Of a stretch of 14,005 bases of DNA, positions 7,652 to 14,005 are shown piece by piece; within the stretch, counting starts at the first letter, position 1, and every line of letters begins with the position of its first letter. Below the pieces are notes generated by a model, which made no database searches, had not been told where the DNA came from, and was given only the letters and a program-made list of their open reading frames with translations. The stretch lies in NCBI GenBank assembly GCA_964425645.1, contig CAYRNC010000043.1:1-14005 (forward strand). The letters run 5' to 3'. A program made the position numbers and the translations under genes. The stretch comes from CAYRNC01 sp964425645 (lineage in GTDB: Bacteria > Bacillota > Clostridia > Peptostreptococcales > Anaerovoracaceae).

Positions 7652-8240
7652 ATGTTGATTGATATTTTAACGGGCGGAAATTTATACAGCAACGGTTATA
7701 TTATTTACGATAAAGAAGAAGGGGAATCCTACGTGATTGATCCCGGTCATAACCCTTTGCGCTTCATCTCGGGGCTTCGTCGCCTTCGGGTGAAGGTTAA
7801 GGGCATTTTACTCACACATCATCACTATGATCATACTGAAGGCGTAGAGGCAGTAAAGAAGGAAACAGGGTGTCCGGTTTTTATTCATGAAGAAGATTTG
7901 GACAGCTATGGGCATTCGGGTGGATTTTGCGCTGGAGCATGGGCAGATTCTGCTTTTGGGAAAGGAAGATATTTTGATTCTGCACACACCGGGGCATACT
8001 CGGGGCAGCGTTTGCTTCTTTTGCAATGAAAGTAAATTTGCCTTTACGGGCGATACCGTTTTCAATGTGGATTTAGGAAGGACGGATCTTAAAGACGGAT
8101 CCGCAGATTCAATGAGGTTATCTGTTCGGGAGATAATAGACAAGTGGGGAAACGATATCACTATTTACCCCGGACACGGTGATCCTGCCACCATGGAATA
8201 TGTTCGGATGAACAATAAAGAATTTTTAAGCATGCTGTAA
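7652..8240 (+). pseudogene. MBL-fold metallo-hydrolase (glyoxalase II-like), interrupted by a +1 frameshift
   Basis: A metallo-beta-lactamase-fold hydrolase of the small glyoxalase II-like type; substrate unknown, binuclear metal site expected. The first half is read from ATG 7652 (AGGGGTG 5 nt upstream) and carries HHHYDH (H56, H58, D60, H61). The second half is one frame over and carries HTPGHTRGS (H111, H115), FTGDT (D134) and YPGHGD (H175), ending at 8240. Removing one G from the GGG at 7918-7920 joins the halves as ...DSYGHS-VDFALEHGQ... and gives 195 residues, a normal length for this group. Every metal ligand is intact, so this is either a sequencing or assembly error in draft data or a very recent mutation; programmed frameshifting is less likely, as no slippery site or stimulatory structure is obvious. 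As written, the first frame stops at 8029 and would yield an inactive protein. Confidence 0.88.
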
Positions 8241-8250
8241 AGTAAAATGG

Positions 8251-8279
8251 TTGACATCGCTTTTTGCATGTGTTATTTT
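8251..8279 (+). promoter_or_regulatory. Sigma-A-type promoter of the ylxM-ffh operon
   Basis: Perfect TTGACA (8251-8256), a 17-bp spacer and TATTTT (8274-8279), 11 bp after the hydrolase stop. The expected transcription start near 8286 falls after the ATG at 8285, which supports the ylxM start at 8309. No terminator is seen between the hydrolase gene and this promoter, so read-through is possible. Confidence 0.75.
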
Positions 8280-8308
8280 TGTACATGCGGAAAGAGAGAA
8301 ATAATAAC

Positions 8309-8662
8309 ATGCTTGACAAGATTCCAGAAATCAATTTGCTTTACGATTTTTACGGTGAATTGCTTGCCGAAAAACAGCGGAATATAATTCGTCTTTATTA
8401 CGAGAATAATTTGAGCCTGAGCGAAGTCGGTGAGGAACTCGGGATCACCCGCCAAGGCGTGCACGAAGCCTTAAAAAAATCGATAGAGAGACTTTTATCG
8501 TACGAGGACAGACTTGGGCTGGTAAAAGAATTTGCCAAAAAAGAGATCGCTTTAGAGTCAATTAACGGGATTATAGGAAAACTGATCGATGAGTATGATG
8601 ACGAGGATCTGGCCAAGTATCTTAAAGATATAAAAGTTATAATAAATGATATGAAAGTGTAA
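8309..8662 (+). CDS. ylxM: YlxM/p13-family DNA-binding-like protein, SRP-associated
   Basis: 117 residues, the family's usual length. The N-terminus INLLYDFYGELLAEKQRNII is the hallmark of YlxM. It is followed by a sigma-factor region-4-like helix-turn-helix (about residues 30-60: LSLSEVGEELGITRQGVHEAL) and an acidic, helical C-terminal half. In streptococci YlxM binds the SRP RNA/Ffh complex and modulates its GTPase activity, so the HTH probably contacts RNA or protein rather than an operator. The family is almost always encoded just before ffh, as here (31 nt gap). Start: ATG 8309 fits the family N-terminus; its ribosome binding site is weak (AAAGAGAG). A longer frame from 8264 or 8285 would begin upstream of, or at, the predicted transcription start. 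Confidence 0.93.
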   Translation: MLDKIPEINLLYDFYGELLAEKQRNIIRLYYENNLSLSEVGEELGITRQGVHEALKKSIERLLSYEDRLGLVKEFAKKEIALESINGIIGKLIDEYDDEDLAKYLKDIKVIINDMKV

Positions 8663-8693
8663 ACTGTCAACCTGAATCGAAAAGAGGTATTAA

Positions 8694-10030
8694 ATGGCTT
8701 TTGAAGGGCTGTCGGATAAGCTTCTTGGGGTATTTAAGAAGCTAAAAGGAAAAGGCCTTCTCACAGAGGCAGATATAAATGAAGCGATGCGAGAGGTAAG
8801 GCTGGCGTTATTGGAGGCAGATGTAAGCTTCAAGGTTGTAAAGGAATTTATCAATAAAATTAAAGAAAAATCTCTTGGTGAAGAGGTTATGTCGAGTCTG
8901 ACACCAGCGCAGCAGGTTATAAAGATTGTAAACGAAGAGCTGGTGGATTTGATGGGCGGATCAAGCAGCAGGCTGACGTTTTCATCAAAAGGTTTTACCG
9001 TGATATTGATGACAGGGCTTCAAGGTACGGGCAAAACCACCACATGCGGAAAGCTGGCGGTGTATCTAAAAAAACAAGGGAAGAATCCAATGTTGGCTGC
9101 CTGCGATGTGCATCGTCCGGCAGCTGTCGAACAGTTGGAGATTGTAGGACGTTCGGCAGGCGTTCCCGTGTTTACCCGAAAGGGTGTTAAAGTCCCCGAA
9201 ATAATCGCATCGGAAGCATGTAAAGAGGCANNNNNNNNNNACACGATGTGCTCATTATTGACACATCCGGCCGTTTGCATATAGATGAAGAGCTTATGAA
9301 TGAATTGCAAAGGATAAAAAAGGAGTCTAAGCCCCATGAAATACTGCTTGTGGCGGATGCGATGACAGGGCAGGATGCGGTTAATGCTGCAGAATGTTTC
9401 GATGAAAAACTTGGTATAGACGGAATTATTATGTCCAAGCTAGATGGGGATTCGCGAGGCGGGGCGGCATTATCCATAAAGGCTGTAACGGGGAAGCCCA
9501 TTAAGTTTATCGGTGTGGGGGAGAAACTTGATGCCCTGGAACCCTTTCATCCCGAACGCATGGCTTCCCGCATATTGGGCATGGGAGATATGCTCAGTTT
9601 GATAGAGAAGGCACAGGAATCCTTTGATGAATCCAAGGCTGTTGAGCTCGAAAGGAAAATGCGTAAAAATGAATTCACTTTGGAAGATTTTCTGGATCAA
9701 TTCGGGCAGATACGCAGGATGGGTGGCTTGTCAAGCCTTGTGGATATGATGCCGGGAGTCAATGCTAAAGACATCCAAAATATTGATGTGGAACAAAGTG
9801 AAAAGGAATTCCTTCATATGGAAGCGATAATTCGTTCAATGACCATGAAGGAAAGGAGGACCCCCGGAATTCTGAATGCGGGCAGGCGTAAAAGGATAGC
9901 CTCCGGTTGCGGTCTGCATGTATCCAAGGTCAATCAGCTTATAAGAAAATATGAAGAGACAAAAAAGATAATGAAACAGTTCACATCAAAATCCCGGGGT
10001 AAAAGGAACTTGTTGTTCAAGGGTTTTTAA
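8694..10030 (+). CDS. ffh: Signal recognition particle protein Ffh (interrupted by an N-gap)
   Basis: SRP54 GTPase that, with SRP RNA, recognises signal sequences and docks on FtsY. The N domain is at about residues 1-90 (MAFEGLSDKL, helical bundle with REVRLALLEADV). The G domain has the P-loop GLQGTGKTTT (G108-T117), DVHRPAAVEQL (G2 region), DTSGRLH (G3, with Ser in place of the common Ala), SKLDGD (G4) and GxGEKLDALEPF. The methionine-rich M domain follows and ends in the RRKRIASGCG signature region and a lysine-rich tail. Ten N at 9231-9240 fall just before HDVLIIDTSGR. Reading frames on the two sides differ by the N count, so the N-run is a placeholder: comparison with B. subtilis Ffh suggests four missing residues, hence 11 unknown bases rather than 10. 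AAGAGG lies 6 nt before the ATG. The gene is intact apart from the gap. Confidence 0.96.
9231..9240. other. Assembly gap (10 N) inside ffh
   Basis: A run of exactly ten N joining two contigs or filling low-quality bases. The coding frame is 0 before and 2 after it, so the real number of missing bases must be 2 modulo 3 (for example 8, 11 or 14). Any automatic gene call will split ffh here. Confidence 0.97.
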
Positions 10031-10043
10031 ACCTTTTACATAC

Positions 10044-10064
10044 GCATATTATATGCAATTTTTT
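10044..10064 (+). terminator. Weak terminator or attenuator between ffh and rpsP
   Basis: GCATA-TTA-TATGC, a 5-bp AT-rich stem, followed after AA by six T (10059-10064). It is much weaker than the other terminators in the window, so any effect would be partial. It sits just before the strong rpsP ribosome binding site (AAGGAGG, 10071-10077). Confidence 0.3.
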
Positions 10065-10085
10065 AACTACAAGGAGGAAAAACAT

Positions 10086-10391
10086 ATGGCAGTAAAGATC
10101 AGACTTAGGAGAATGGGTGCAAAGAAAAGGCCCTTTTACCGCATCATCGTTGCAGATTCCCGTTCTCCCAGGGACGGAAAATTTATTGAGGAACTGGGTT
10201 ATTACGATCCTTTAAAAAAACCGGCTGAAATAAAAATCGATGCGGAGAAAGCAGCGAGGTGGTTAGCTGACGGCGCACAGCCCACTGATACAGTAAGGAA
10301 CCTGTTTAAAAAAGCGGGTATTGCAAAACCGTTTCCATCGGATTCCAAAGTATCTGAGGGTGCAAGCGAGGTTCAAGGAGAGAACCTCTAA
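10086..10391 (+). CDS. rpsP: 30S ribosomal protein S16
   Basis: Ribosomal protein bS16, which binds 16S rRNA and stabilises the 5' and central domains of the small subunit. 101 residues, within the family range of 80-110. The core reads MAVKIRLRRMGAKKRPFYRI, then VADSRSPRDGKFIEELGYYDP and the typical WLxxGAQPTDTV. The last 20 or so residues are a variable Ser/Glu/Gly-rich tail. A longer frame opens at 10053, but the ATG at 10086 is right: AGGAGG lies 8 nt upstream and MAVKIRL is the family start. It lies 55 nt after ffh and 18 nt before khpA. Confidence 0.97.
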   Translation: MAVKIRLRRMGAKKRPFYRIIVADSRSPRDGKFIEELGYYDPLKKPAEIKIDAEKAARWLADGAQPTDTVRNLFKKAGIAKPFPSDSKVSEGASEVQGENL

Positions 10392-10409
10392 AGAAAGTGG
10401 TGAGCACGT

Positions 10410-10640
10410 ATGGTAGAATTAGTTGAGTCGATAGCAAAATCTTTGGTTGAATATCCTGAATCTGTAGATGTCAGAGAGGTCGAGGGTCGTACCGCCACCG
10501 TAATTGAATTGCGGGTAGCCCCGGAGGATATGGGCAAGGTTATAGGTAAGCAGGGGCGAATTGCAAGGGCTATTCGCGTTGTAGTAAAGGCTGCAGCGAC
10601 AAAGGCAAATAAGAAGATTGCAGTTGAAATTATGCAGTGA
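10410..10640 (+). CDS. khpA: KH-domain RNA-binding protein KhpA (YlqC family)
   Basis: 76 residues, close to the usual length. It is a single KH domain: after an N-terminal helix (VESIAKSLVEYPESVDV) comes the GxxG loop MGKVIGKQGRIARAIRVVV, which contacts RNA, then the final helix and strand. In Streptococcus KhpA pairs with KhpB (Jag/EloR), binds many mRNAs and sRNAs, and affects cell elongation and division. Its place between rpsP and rimM is the standard Firmicutes order. A GTGGTGAG ribosome binding site lies about 8 nt before the ATG. The gene is complete. The identification is strong from sequence and position; its RNA targets cannot be inferred. Confidence 0.95.
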   Translation: MVELVESIAKSLVEYPESVDVREVEGRTATVIELRVAPEDMGKVIGKQGRIARAIRVVVKAAATKANKKIAVEIMQ

Positions 10641-10649
10641 AACGGATGT

Positions 10650-11159
10650 ATGATAATGGATCGGATTAAATTGGGGCATATTACCGGTGCTTCAGGGATA
10701 AAAGGCGAGGTAAAAGCCTATCTTTATTTGGATGATAAAGACCAATTTTCAAAACTCTCATATGTTTTAATTGGCAATGAAAGGTTTAACATCCTCGGAA
10801 TGCGCTACACGAAAAATTTAGCGGTTCTCAGCCTTGAAGGTATCTGCGATCGAACGGCTGCAGAACGCTACAGCGGTTGCGATTTTCATATTTTAAAAGC
10901 AGATTCACCGCCGTTGCCTGCCGATACTTATTATGTAAAAGATCTTATAGGATTAATTGTAAAGGAGGATAGTTCGGAAGAAAGACTGGGAGTTTTATCC
11001 GATGTAATTAAAAATAAATCGCAGGACATTTATCAGGTTACGCCTTTTGACGGGGGCAAGCCCTTTCTGATCCCTGCGGTCGAAGAATTTATCAAAGCAA
11101 TTGATTTGGGGGCGGGGCTTGTCAGAGTGCATCTGATAGAGGGCCTGAGGCAACAGTGA
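10650..11159 (+). CDS. rimM: Ribosome maturation factor RimM
   Basis: 16S rRNA processing and 30S head assembly factor that binds ribosomal protein uS19. 169 residues. The N-terminal RimM beta-barrel (about 5-85) opens with LGHITGASGIKGEVK, where the usual His of GAHG is Ser. The C-terminal PRC-barrel (about 95-165) includes YYVKDLIGLIV and the DxIKNKSQDIYQV strand. ATG 10650 and ATG 10656 are both possible; 10656 (MDRIKLG) has better spacing from the only weak GGA upstream and matches many homologues. khpA ends 9 nt upstream, and the TGA stop overlaps the trmD GTG start by 4 nt (GTGA). The family call is firm; the start is uncertain by two codons. Confidence 0.94.
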   Translation: MIMDRIKLGHITGASGIKGEVKAYLYLDDKDQFSKLSYVLIGNERFNILGMRYTKNLAVLSLEGICDRTAAERYSGCDFHILKADSPPLPADTYYVKDLIGLIVKEDSSEERLGVLSDVIKNKSQDIYQVTPFDGGKPFLIPAVEEFIKAIDLGAGLVRVHLIEGLRQQ

Positions 11160-11941
11160 TCTTTAATGTTCTGACCTTGTTTCCCGAGATGTTTACTCCT
11201 GTCGCAAACAGCATATTGGGTCGCGCAAGAAGCAGGGGTATGATTGAAATAAATCTTATCGATATCAGGGATTATGCCGTCTGTAAACATAAAAAAACGG
11301 ATGAAGCCCCCTACGGAGGAGGAGCCGGAATGGTCATGAGCCCGGATCCGGTTTTTCGCGCTTTCAAAGCGCTGTCACCATTCACAGCCCCTGTCGTTTA
11401 CTTATCCCCGAAAGGCAGGTTGCTGGATCAGGAGTTTGTGTGTGAATTGTCGCTTGAAAAAGAATTGATTTTGCTCTGCGGGCATTATGAAGGTATTGAT
11501 CAAAGAATAATTGACAGCTGGAATATCCAGGAGATATCAATAGGGGATTATATTCTTACCGGAGGGGAACTGCCCGCAATGGTACTTATGGATGCTGTAT
11601 CGAGAATGATTCCCGGGGTTTTGGGAAGCAGTGAATCGCATAAAGAAGAATCTATCTGTTTCGGATTGCTTGAATATCCCCACTATACAAGGCCAAGGGA
11701 ATATGGGGGCCAAAAGGTTCCGGATGTGCTTTTATCGGGGAATCATAAAGAAATTCAGCTGTGGCGTTTTATGCAGTCGCTTGAGATTACCTATGATCGT
11801 CGACCCGATTTATTTAACGCTTTTTTGACGAACTATAAAAAACTCAATAAAGATGAAATGAAGGTTCTAACGAATTTTCTGAAAGGGCACGGCATTTGTT
11901 CTGAAAATTTAAAACGGCTGGTTGAAGACAAAAATGATTAA
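11156..11941 (+). CDS. trmD: tRNA (guanine-37-N1)-methyltransferase TrmD
   Basis: SAM-dependent enzyme that makes m1G37 in tRNAs reading CNN codons and so prevents +1 frameshifting. 261 residues, slightly longer than the usual 240-250 owing to a helical C-terminal extension. The SPOUT trefoil-knot features are clear: MIFNVLTLFPEMF at the start, DEAPYGGGAGMVM, LLCGHYEGIDQRI, and the SAM loop IGDYILTGGELPAMVLMDAVSR, followed by the linker LLEYPHYTRPREY and VPDVLLSGNH. The start is GTG 11156, overlapping the rimM stop (GTGA), with GAGG 6 nt upstream. Its 3' end overlaps the next gene by 8 nt. In many Firmicutes rplS follows trmD, but not here. Confidence 0.96.
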   Translation: MIFNVLTLFPEMFTPVANSILGRARSRGMIEINLIDIRDYAVCKHKKTDEAPYGGGAGMVMSPDPVFRAFKALSPFTAPVVYLSPKGRLLDQEFVCELSLEKELILLCGHYEGIDQRIIDSWNIQEISIGDYILTGGELPAMVLMDAVSRMIPGVLGSSESHKEESICFGLLEYPHYTRPREYGGQKVPDVLLSGNHKEIQLWRFMQSLEITYDRRPDLFNAFLTNYKKLNKDEMKVLTNFLKGHGICSENLKRLVEDKND

Positions 11942-12872
11942 CAAAAGGAAAAGGATTAATAATGTAAAGAAAGCGATTCTGTATCTGTTTGGAATCTCGG
12001 TCTTAGCGTTATTTTTGATCATTTACGTATACCCTGCTGTTACCGGGGCTTTGACGCGAACATCTCTTGTTTTGTATGGCAGCATCCGTGTGACCGATAA
12101 AGTTACCTGCTATTTTGTCAGGGATGAAAAGGTCGTCAAAGCCGCAGAATCAGGGAAAATACAGCATTACATTGAAGAAGGGGAATACATACGGAAGGGA
12201 ACAAAGATTTTTAGCATTTCCCCCCCTTTGAAAAATTACTCTGCATCAGGCAACTGCGTCATAAGTTACTTTCATGACGGGCTTGAAACATTGTTTACAC
12301 CTGATGCGATGGCCTCTTTGAAAAAGGAAAAGATTGAAGCCTTGGATATATCAGTTGTTAACATTAAACGCGATTCTGCAATAGCGGGAGAGCCTGTCTG
12401 TAAATGCGTGGACAATGATGTATGGTATACGTTATTCTGGGTGTCGGAAGGGGATATAATTAAATATAAAAAGGATAAACCTATACATCTGTCTCTTCCC
12501 CTTGGCCAGGTAAAAGGAAGCGTCCATGATATAATTGACAGCCGGGACGGCTGGTTGGTCATATTGAAATTCAACCGCTATTACAGCGATCTGTCTAAAC
12601 TTCGAAAAATTGGGGCAGAAGTTGTAACTTCCGATTATGAAGGCCTGCTTATAGCTAATAAAAGCATAACATCAAAGGATGGAAGAATTGGGGTATACGT
12701 TAAGGATAAAAGCGGTAGTTTTGTGTTTACTCCCGTATCGGTCATTACAAGCGATGGGGAGCATTCGCTTGTGGAAAGCACTTGGATGTACGAAAAGAGG
12801 GATGGTGAAAATGTAAGAATACCGACAGTAGATGTTTATGATGAAATCCTGAACCATCCTGAAAGGAGCTGA
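11934..12872 (+). CDS. HlyD-like single-pass membrane protein of the division cluster
   Basis: 312 residues, function not established. After a very basic N-terminus (MINKRKRINNVKK) comes one hydrophobic helix (about residues 14-35), so the protein is anchored with a large extracytoplasmic part. That part has a biotinyl/lipoyl-like (barrel-sandwich) segment around VVKAAESGKIQHYIEEGEYIRKGTKIF, the pattern that leads databases to label such proteins HlyD-type adaptors. No long coiled-coil hairpin and no ABC transporter partner is present, so an efflux role is doubtful. Related proteins sit just upstream of yggS-sepF in Clostridia, which suggests an envelope or division role. The ATG 11934 is chosen over the TTG at 11922. 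It lies 8 nt inside trmD in another frame, with no clear ribosome binding site, so translation is probably coupled. The stop is 2 nt before yggS. Confidence 0.82.
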   Translation: MINKRKRINNVKKAILYLFGISVLALFLIIYVYPAVTGALTRTSLVLYGSIRVTDKVTCYFVRDEKVVKAAESGKIQHYIEEGEYIRKGTKIFSISPPLKNYSASGNCVISYFHDGLETLFTPDAMASLKKEKIEALDISVVNIKRDSAIAGEPVCKCVDNDVWYTLFWVSEGDIIKYKKDKPIHLSLPLGQVKGSVHDIIDSRDGWLVILKFNRYYSDLSKLRKIGAEVVTSDYEGLLIANKSITSKDGRIGVYVKDKSGSFVFTPVSVITSDGEHSLVESTWMYEKRDGENVRIPTVDVYDEILNHPERS

Positions 12873-12874
12873 AG

Positions 12875-13567
12875 ATGGATACTATTGAAGAAAATATAGC
12901 TTCTGTTATTTTAAATATGAACGCCGCAAAAGCGCGCCTGGGGCAAAATTCAAAAGATGTGCTGCTCGTCGCTGTGACTAAAACGAGGACCGTGGAAGAA
13001 ATCAATTATGCTATCGATAACGGCATTACGGACATCGGTGAAAACAGGGTGCAGGAGATTTTAGAAAAATATGAGCACATTAAACCTGTCCGCTGGCATA
13101 TGATTGGACATCTGCAAACAAATAAGGTAAAATATATCATTGACAAAGTAAGCCTTATTCATTCGGTAGATTCACTCAGGCTGGCGAAAGAGATCCAGAA
13201 AAGGGCAGAAGAAATCGGGAGCATTATGGATATTCTCGTTCAGGTTAACGTAGCCGAAGAAGAAAGCAAGTTTGGAGTATCGGGAGAGAAAACCGAACAG
13301 TTCATAATGGCTGTTTTGGAATCCTGCAAGAATATTCGCATCAAGGGGCTTATGAGCATAGTTCCTTTCGAGGAAGATCCGGAAGATGTTCGTATGTTTT
13401 TTCGCAAAGCTAAGGAATTGTACGATACATGCTCACGGATCAGGCACAAAAACCTGGATTTTCGGTATCTGTCTATGGGGATGTCCAACGATTATGAAGT
13501 GGCCATCGAGGAAGGGGCTAATGTAATCCGTGTCGGATCCTCGATTTTCGGTCTCCGCAGCTACTGA
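12875..13567 (+). CDS. yggS: YggS/YlmE family pyridoxal-phosphate homeostasis protein
   Basis: PLP-binding protein of the COG0325 type with an alanine-racemase-like TIM barrel but no second catalytic domain; it buffers PLP and affects amino-acid and vitamin B6 balance. 230 residues, normal length. The PLP Schiff-base lysine is in VAVTKTR (about K36). Other signatures are IGENRVQEI, WHMIGHLQTNKVKY, the HSVDS strand, FGVSG, the GLMSI strand and the phosphate-binding end SMGMSNDYEVAIEEGAN followed by RVGSSIFG. AAAGGAG lies 6 nt before the ATG and overlaps the end of the preceding gene. It is encoded between the HlyD-like gene and sepF, as ylmE is next to ylmF in Bacillus. Confidence 0.96.
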   Translation: MDTIEENIASVILNMNAAKARLGQNSKDVLLVAVTKTRTVEEINYAIDNGITDIGENRVQEILEKYEHIKPVRWHMIGHLQTNKVKYIIDKVSLIHSVDSLRLAKEIQKRAEEIGSIMDILVQVNVAEEESKFGVSGEKTEQFIMAVLESCKNIRIKGLMSIVPFEEDPEDVRMFFRKAKELYDTCSRIRHKNLDFRYLSMGMSNDYEVAIEEGANVIRVGSSIFGLRSY

Positions 13568-13604
13568 AGCCGAATCAATTAATAATGCAAATAAGGAGAA
13601 AAAA

Positions 13605-14005
13605 ATGGGCGAAGGGTTTTTCAGCAAATTAAAGGTATTGATCGGCATAGAGGAAATTGAAGACGAGGATGTGGGTGAGGATTTTCTCCCGCCGAAACAA
13701 GATCGAAAGCCGGCAGAAGTAAGGAGCGTTTATTCGACGCAGAGGGCGGAAGCGAAGGAAATAAAAGATAAAGATTCCAGGGTACTTAGCATGGCCAGCA
13801 GATCGACGTCACCCAATCATTTTAAAATGGTCGTCATTGAACCCAGGGCGTTTGATGAATGTCCTAAACTTGTGGACAGTTTGAAATCAAAAAAACCTGT
13901 TATAATCAACCTTGAAAAAATAGAATCCGATACAGCGCGCAAGATATTTGATTTTTTAAGCGGAGCTACATATGCTTTGGACGGTAACGTCCAAAAAGTT
14001 GCAAA
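13605..14005 (+). CDS. sepF: Cell division protein SepF (3' partial)
   Basis: Membrane-tethering and FtsZ-filament-organising division protein (YlmF). 133 complete codons are in the window out of about 150. The N-terminal MGEGFFSKLKVLIGI is the amphipathic membrane-binding helix. It is followed by an acidic, Pro/Lys-rich linker of about 60 residues. The SepF core then begins at about residue 72 with FKMVVIEPRAFDE, continues with PVIINLEKIESDTARKIFDFL, and reaches SGATYALDGNVQKV, the dimer and FtsZ-contact region, at the window edge. AAGGAG lies 6 nt before the ATG; 37 nt separate it from yggS with no terminator. YlmG/YggT-type and DivIVA-type genes would be expected downstream. Confidence 0.95.
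   Translation, partial: MGEGFFSKLKVLIGIEEIEDEDVGEDFLPPKQDRKPAEVRSVYSTQRAEAKEIKDKDSRVLSMASRSTSPNHFKMVVIEPRAFDECPKLVDSLKSKKPVIINLEKIESDTARKIFDFLSGATYALDGNVQKVA

Noticed and set aside
7887..8240. Second half of the hydrolase as an independent gene starting at ATG 7887
   Set aside because: The ATG lies inside the first-half coding region, lacks a ribosome binding site, and the fragment has only half the metal ligands; the joined frameshift model explains it better.
1..14005. CRISPR arrays, insertion sequences, phage genes, toxin-antitoxin or defence modules
   Set aside because: No regularly spaced repeats, transposase or integrase motifs, or defence-type domains were seen; nearly all the DNA is explained by core genes.

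Overview
The window looks like a chromosomal core-gene segment from a low-to-moderate GC, Gram-positive-type anaerobe, most likely class Clostridia. The reasons are a membrane pyrophosphatase of the K+-dependent type, purine-rich AGGAGG ribosome binding sites, the ylxM-ffh-rpsP-khpA-rimM-trmD block typical of Firmicutes, and a division cluster of an HlyD-like protein, YggS and SepF. The sequence is draft quality: there is a run of ten N inside ffh and a probable one-base indel in a metallo-hydrolase gene. I cannot name a genus.

Layout. (1) 1-1575: the 3' three quarters of hppA, closed by a strong terminator. (2) 1698-1958: a small Asn-rich lipoprotein gene that shares a bidirectional terminator with a convergent two-CBS-domain gene (2004-2432, minus). 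(3) 2570-4570: an RNase R family exoribonuclease without the usual N-terminal helix-turn-helix. Its 3' end overlaps the convergent trkH gene by 50 bp. (4) 4521-7369, minus: a trkA-trkH potassium uptake operon coupled through an ATGA overlap, with a possible short leader ORF before trkA. (5) 7652-8240: a metallo-beta-lactamase-fold hydrolase with its own promoter, broken by a +1 frameshift. (6) 8251 to the end, plus: a long co-directional run from a consensus-like promoter. It holds ylxM, ffh, rpsP, khpA, rimM and trmD, then with no gap an HlyD-like membrane protein, yggS and the start of sepF.

How the genes work together. YlxM and Ffh serve co-translational membrane targeting (SRP). RpsP, KhpA, RimM and TrmD serve 30S assembly and tRNA m1G37 methylation. 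The last three genes belong to the cell-division and envelope cluster. In many Firmicutes trmD is followed by rplS; here the division cluster follows directly, with trmD overlapping it by 8 nt. HppA, which carries the K+-dependent signature, and TrkAH are linked physiologically by K+ and ion gradients, but not by an operon.

I did not find a phage, IS element, CRISPR array, toxin-antitoxin pair or recognisable defence system, and no RNA gene. The points worth a second look are the frameshift, the trmD-to-division operon junction, the rnr/trkH overlap, the short RNase R, and the candidate trkA leader ORF.
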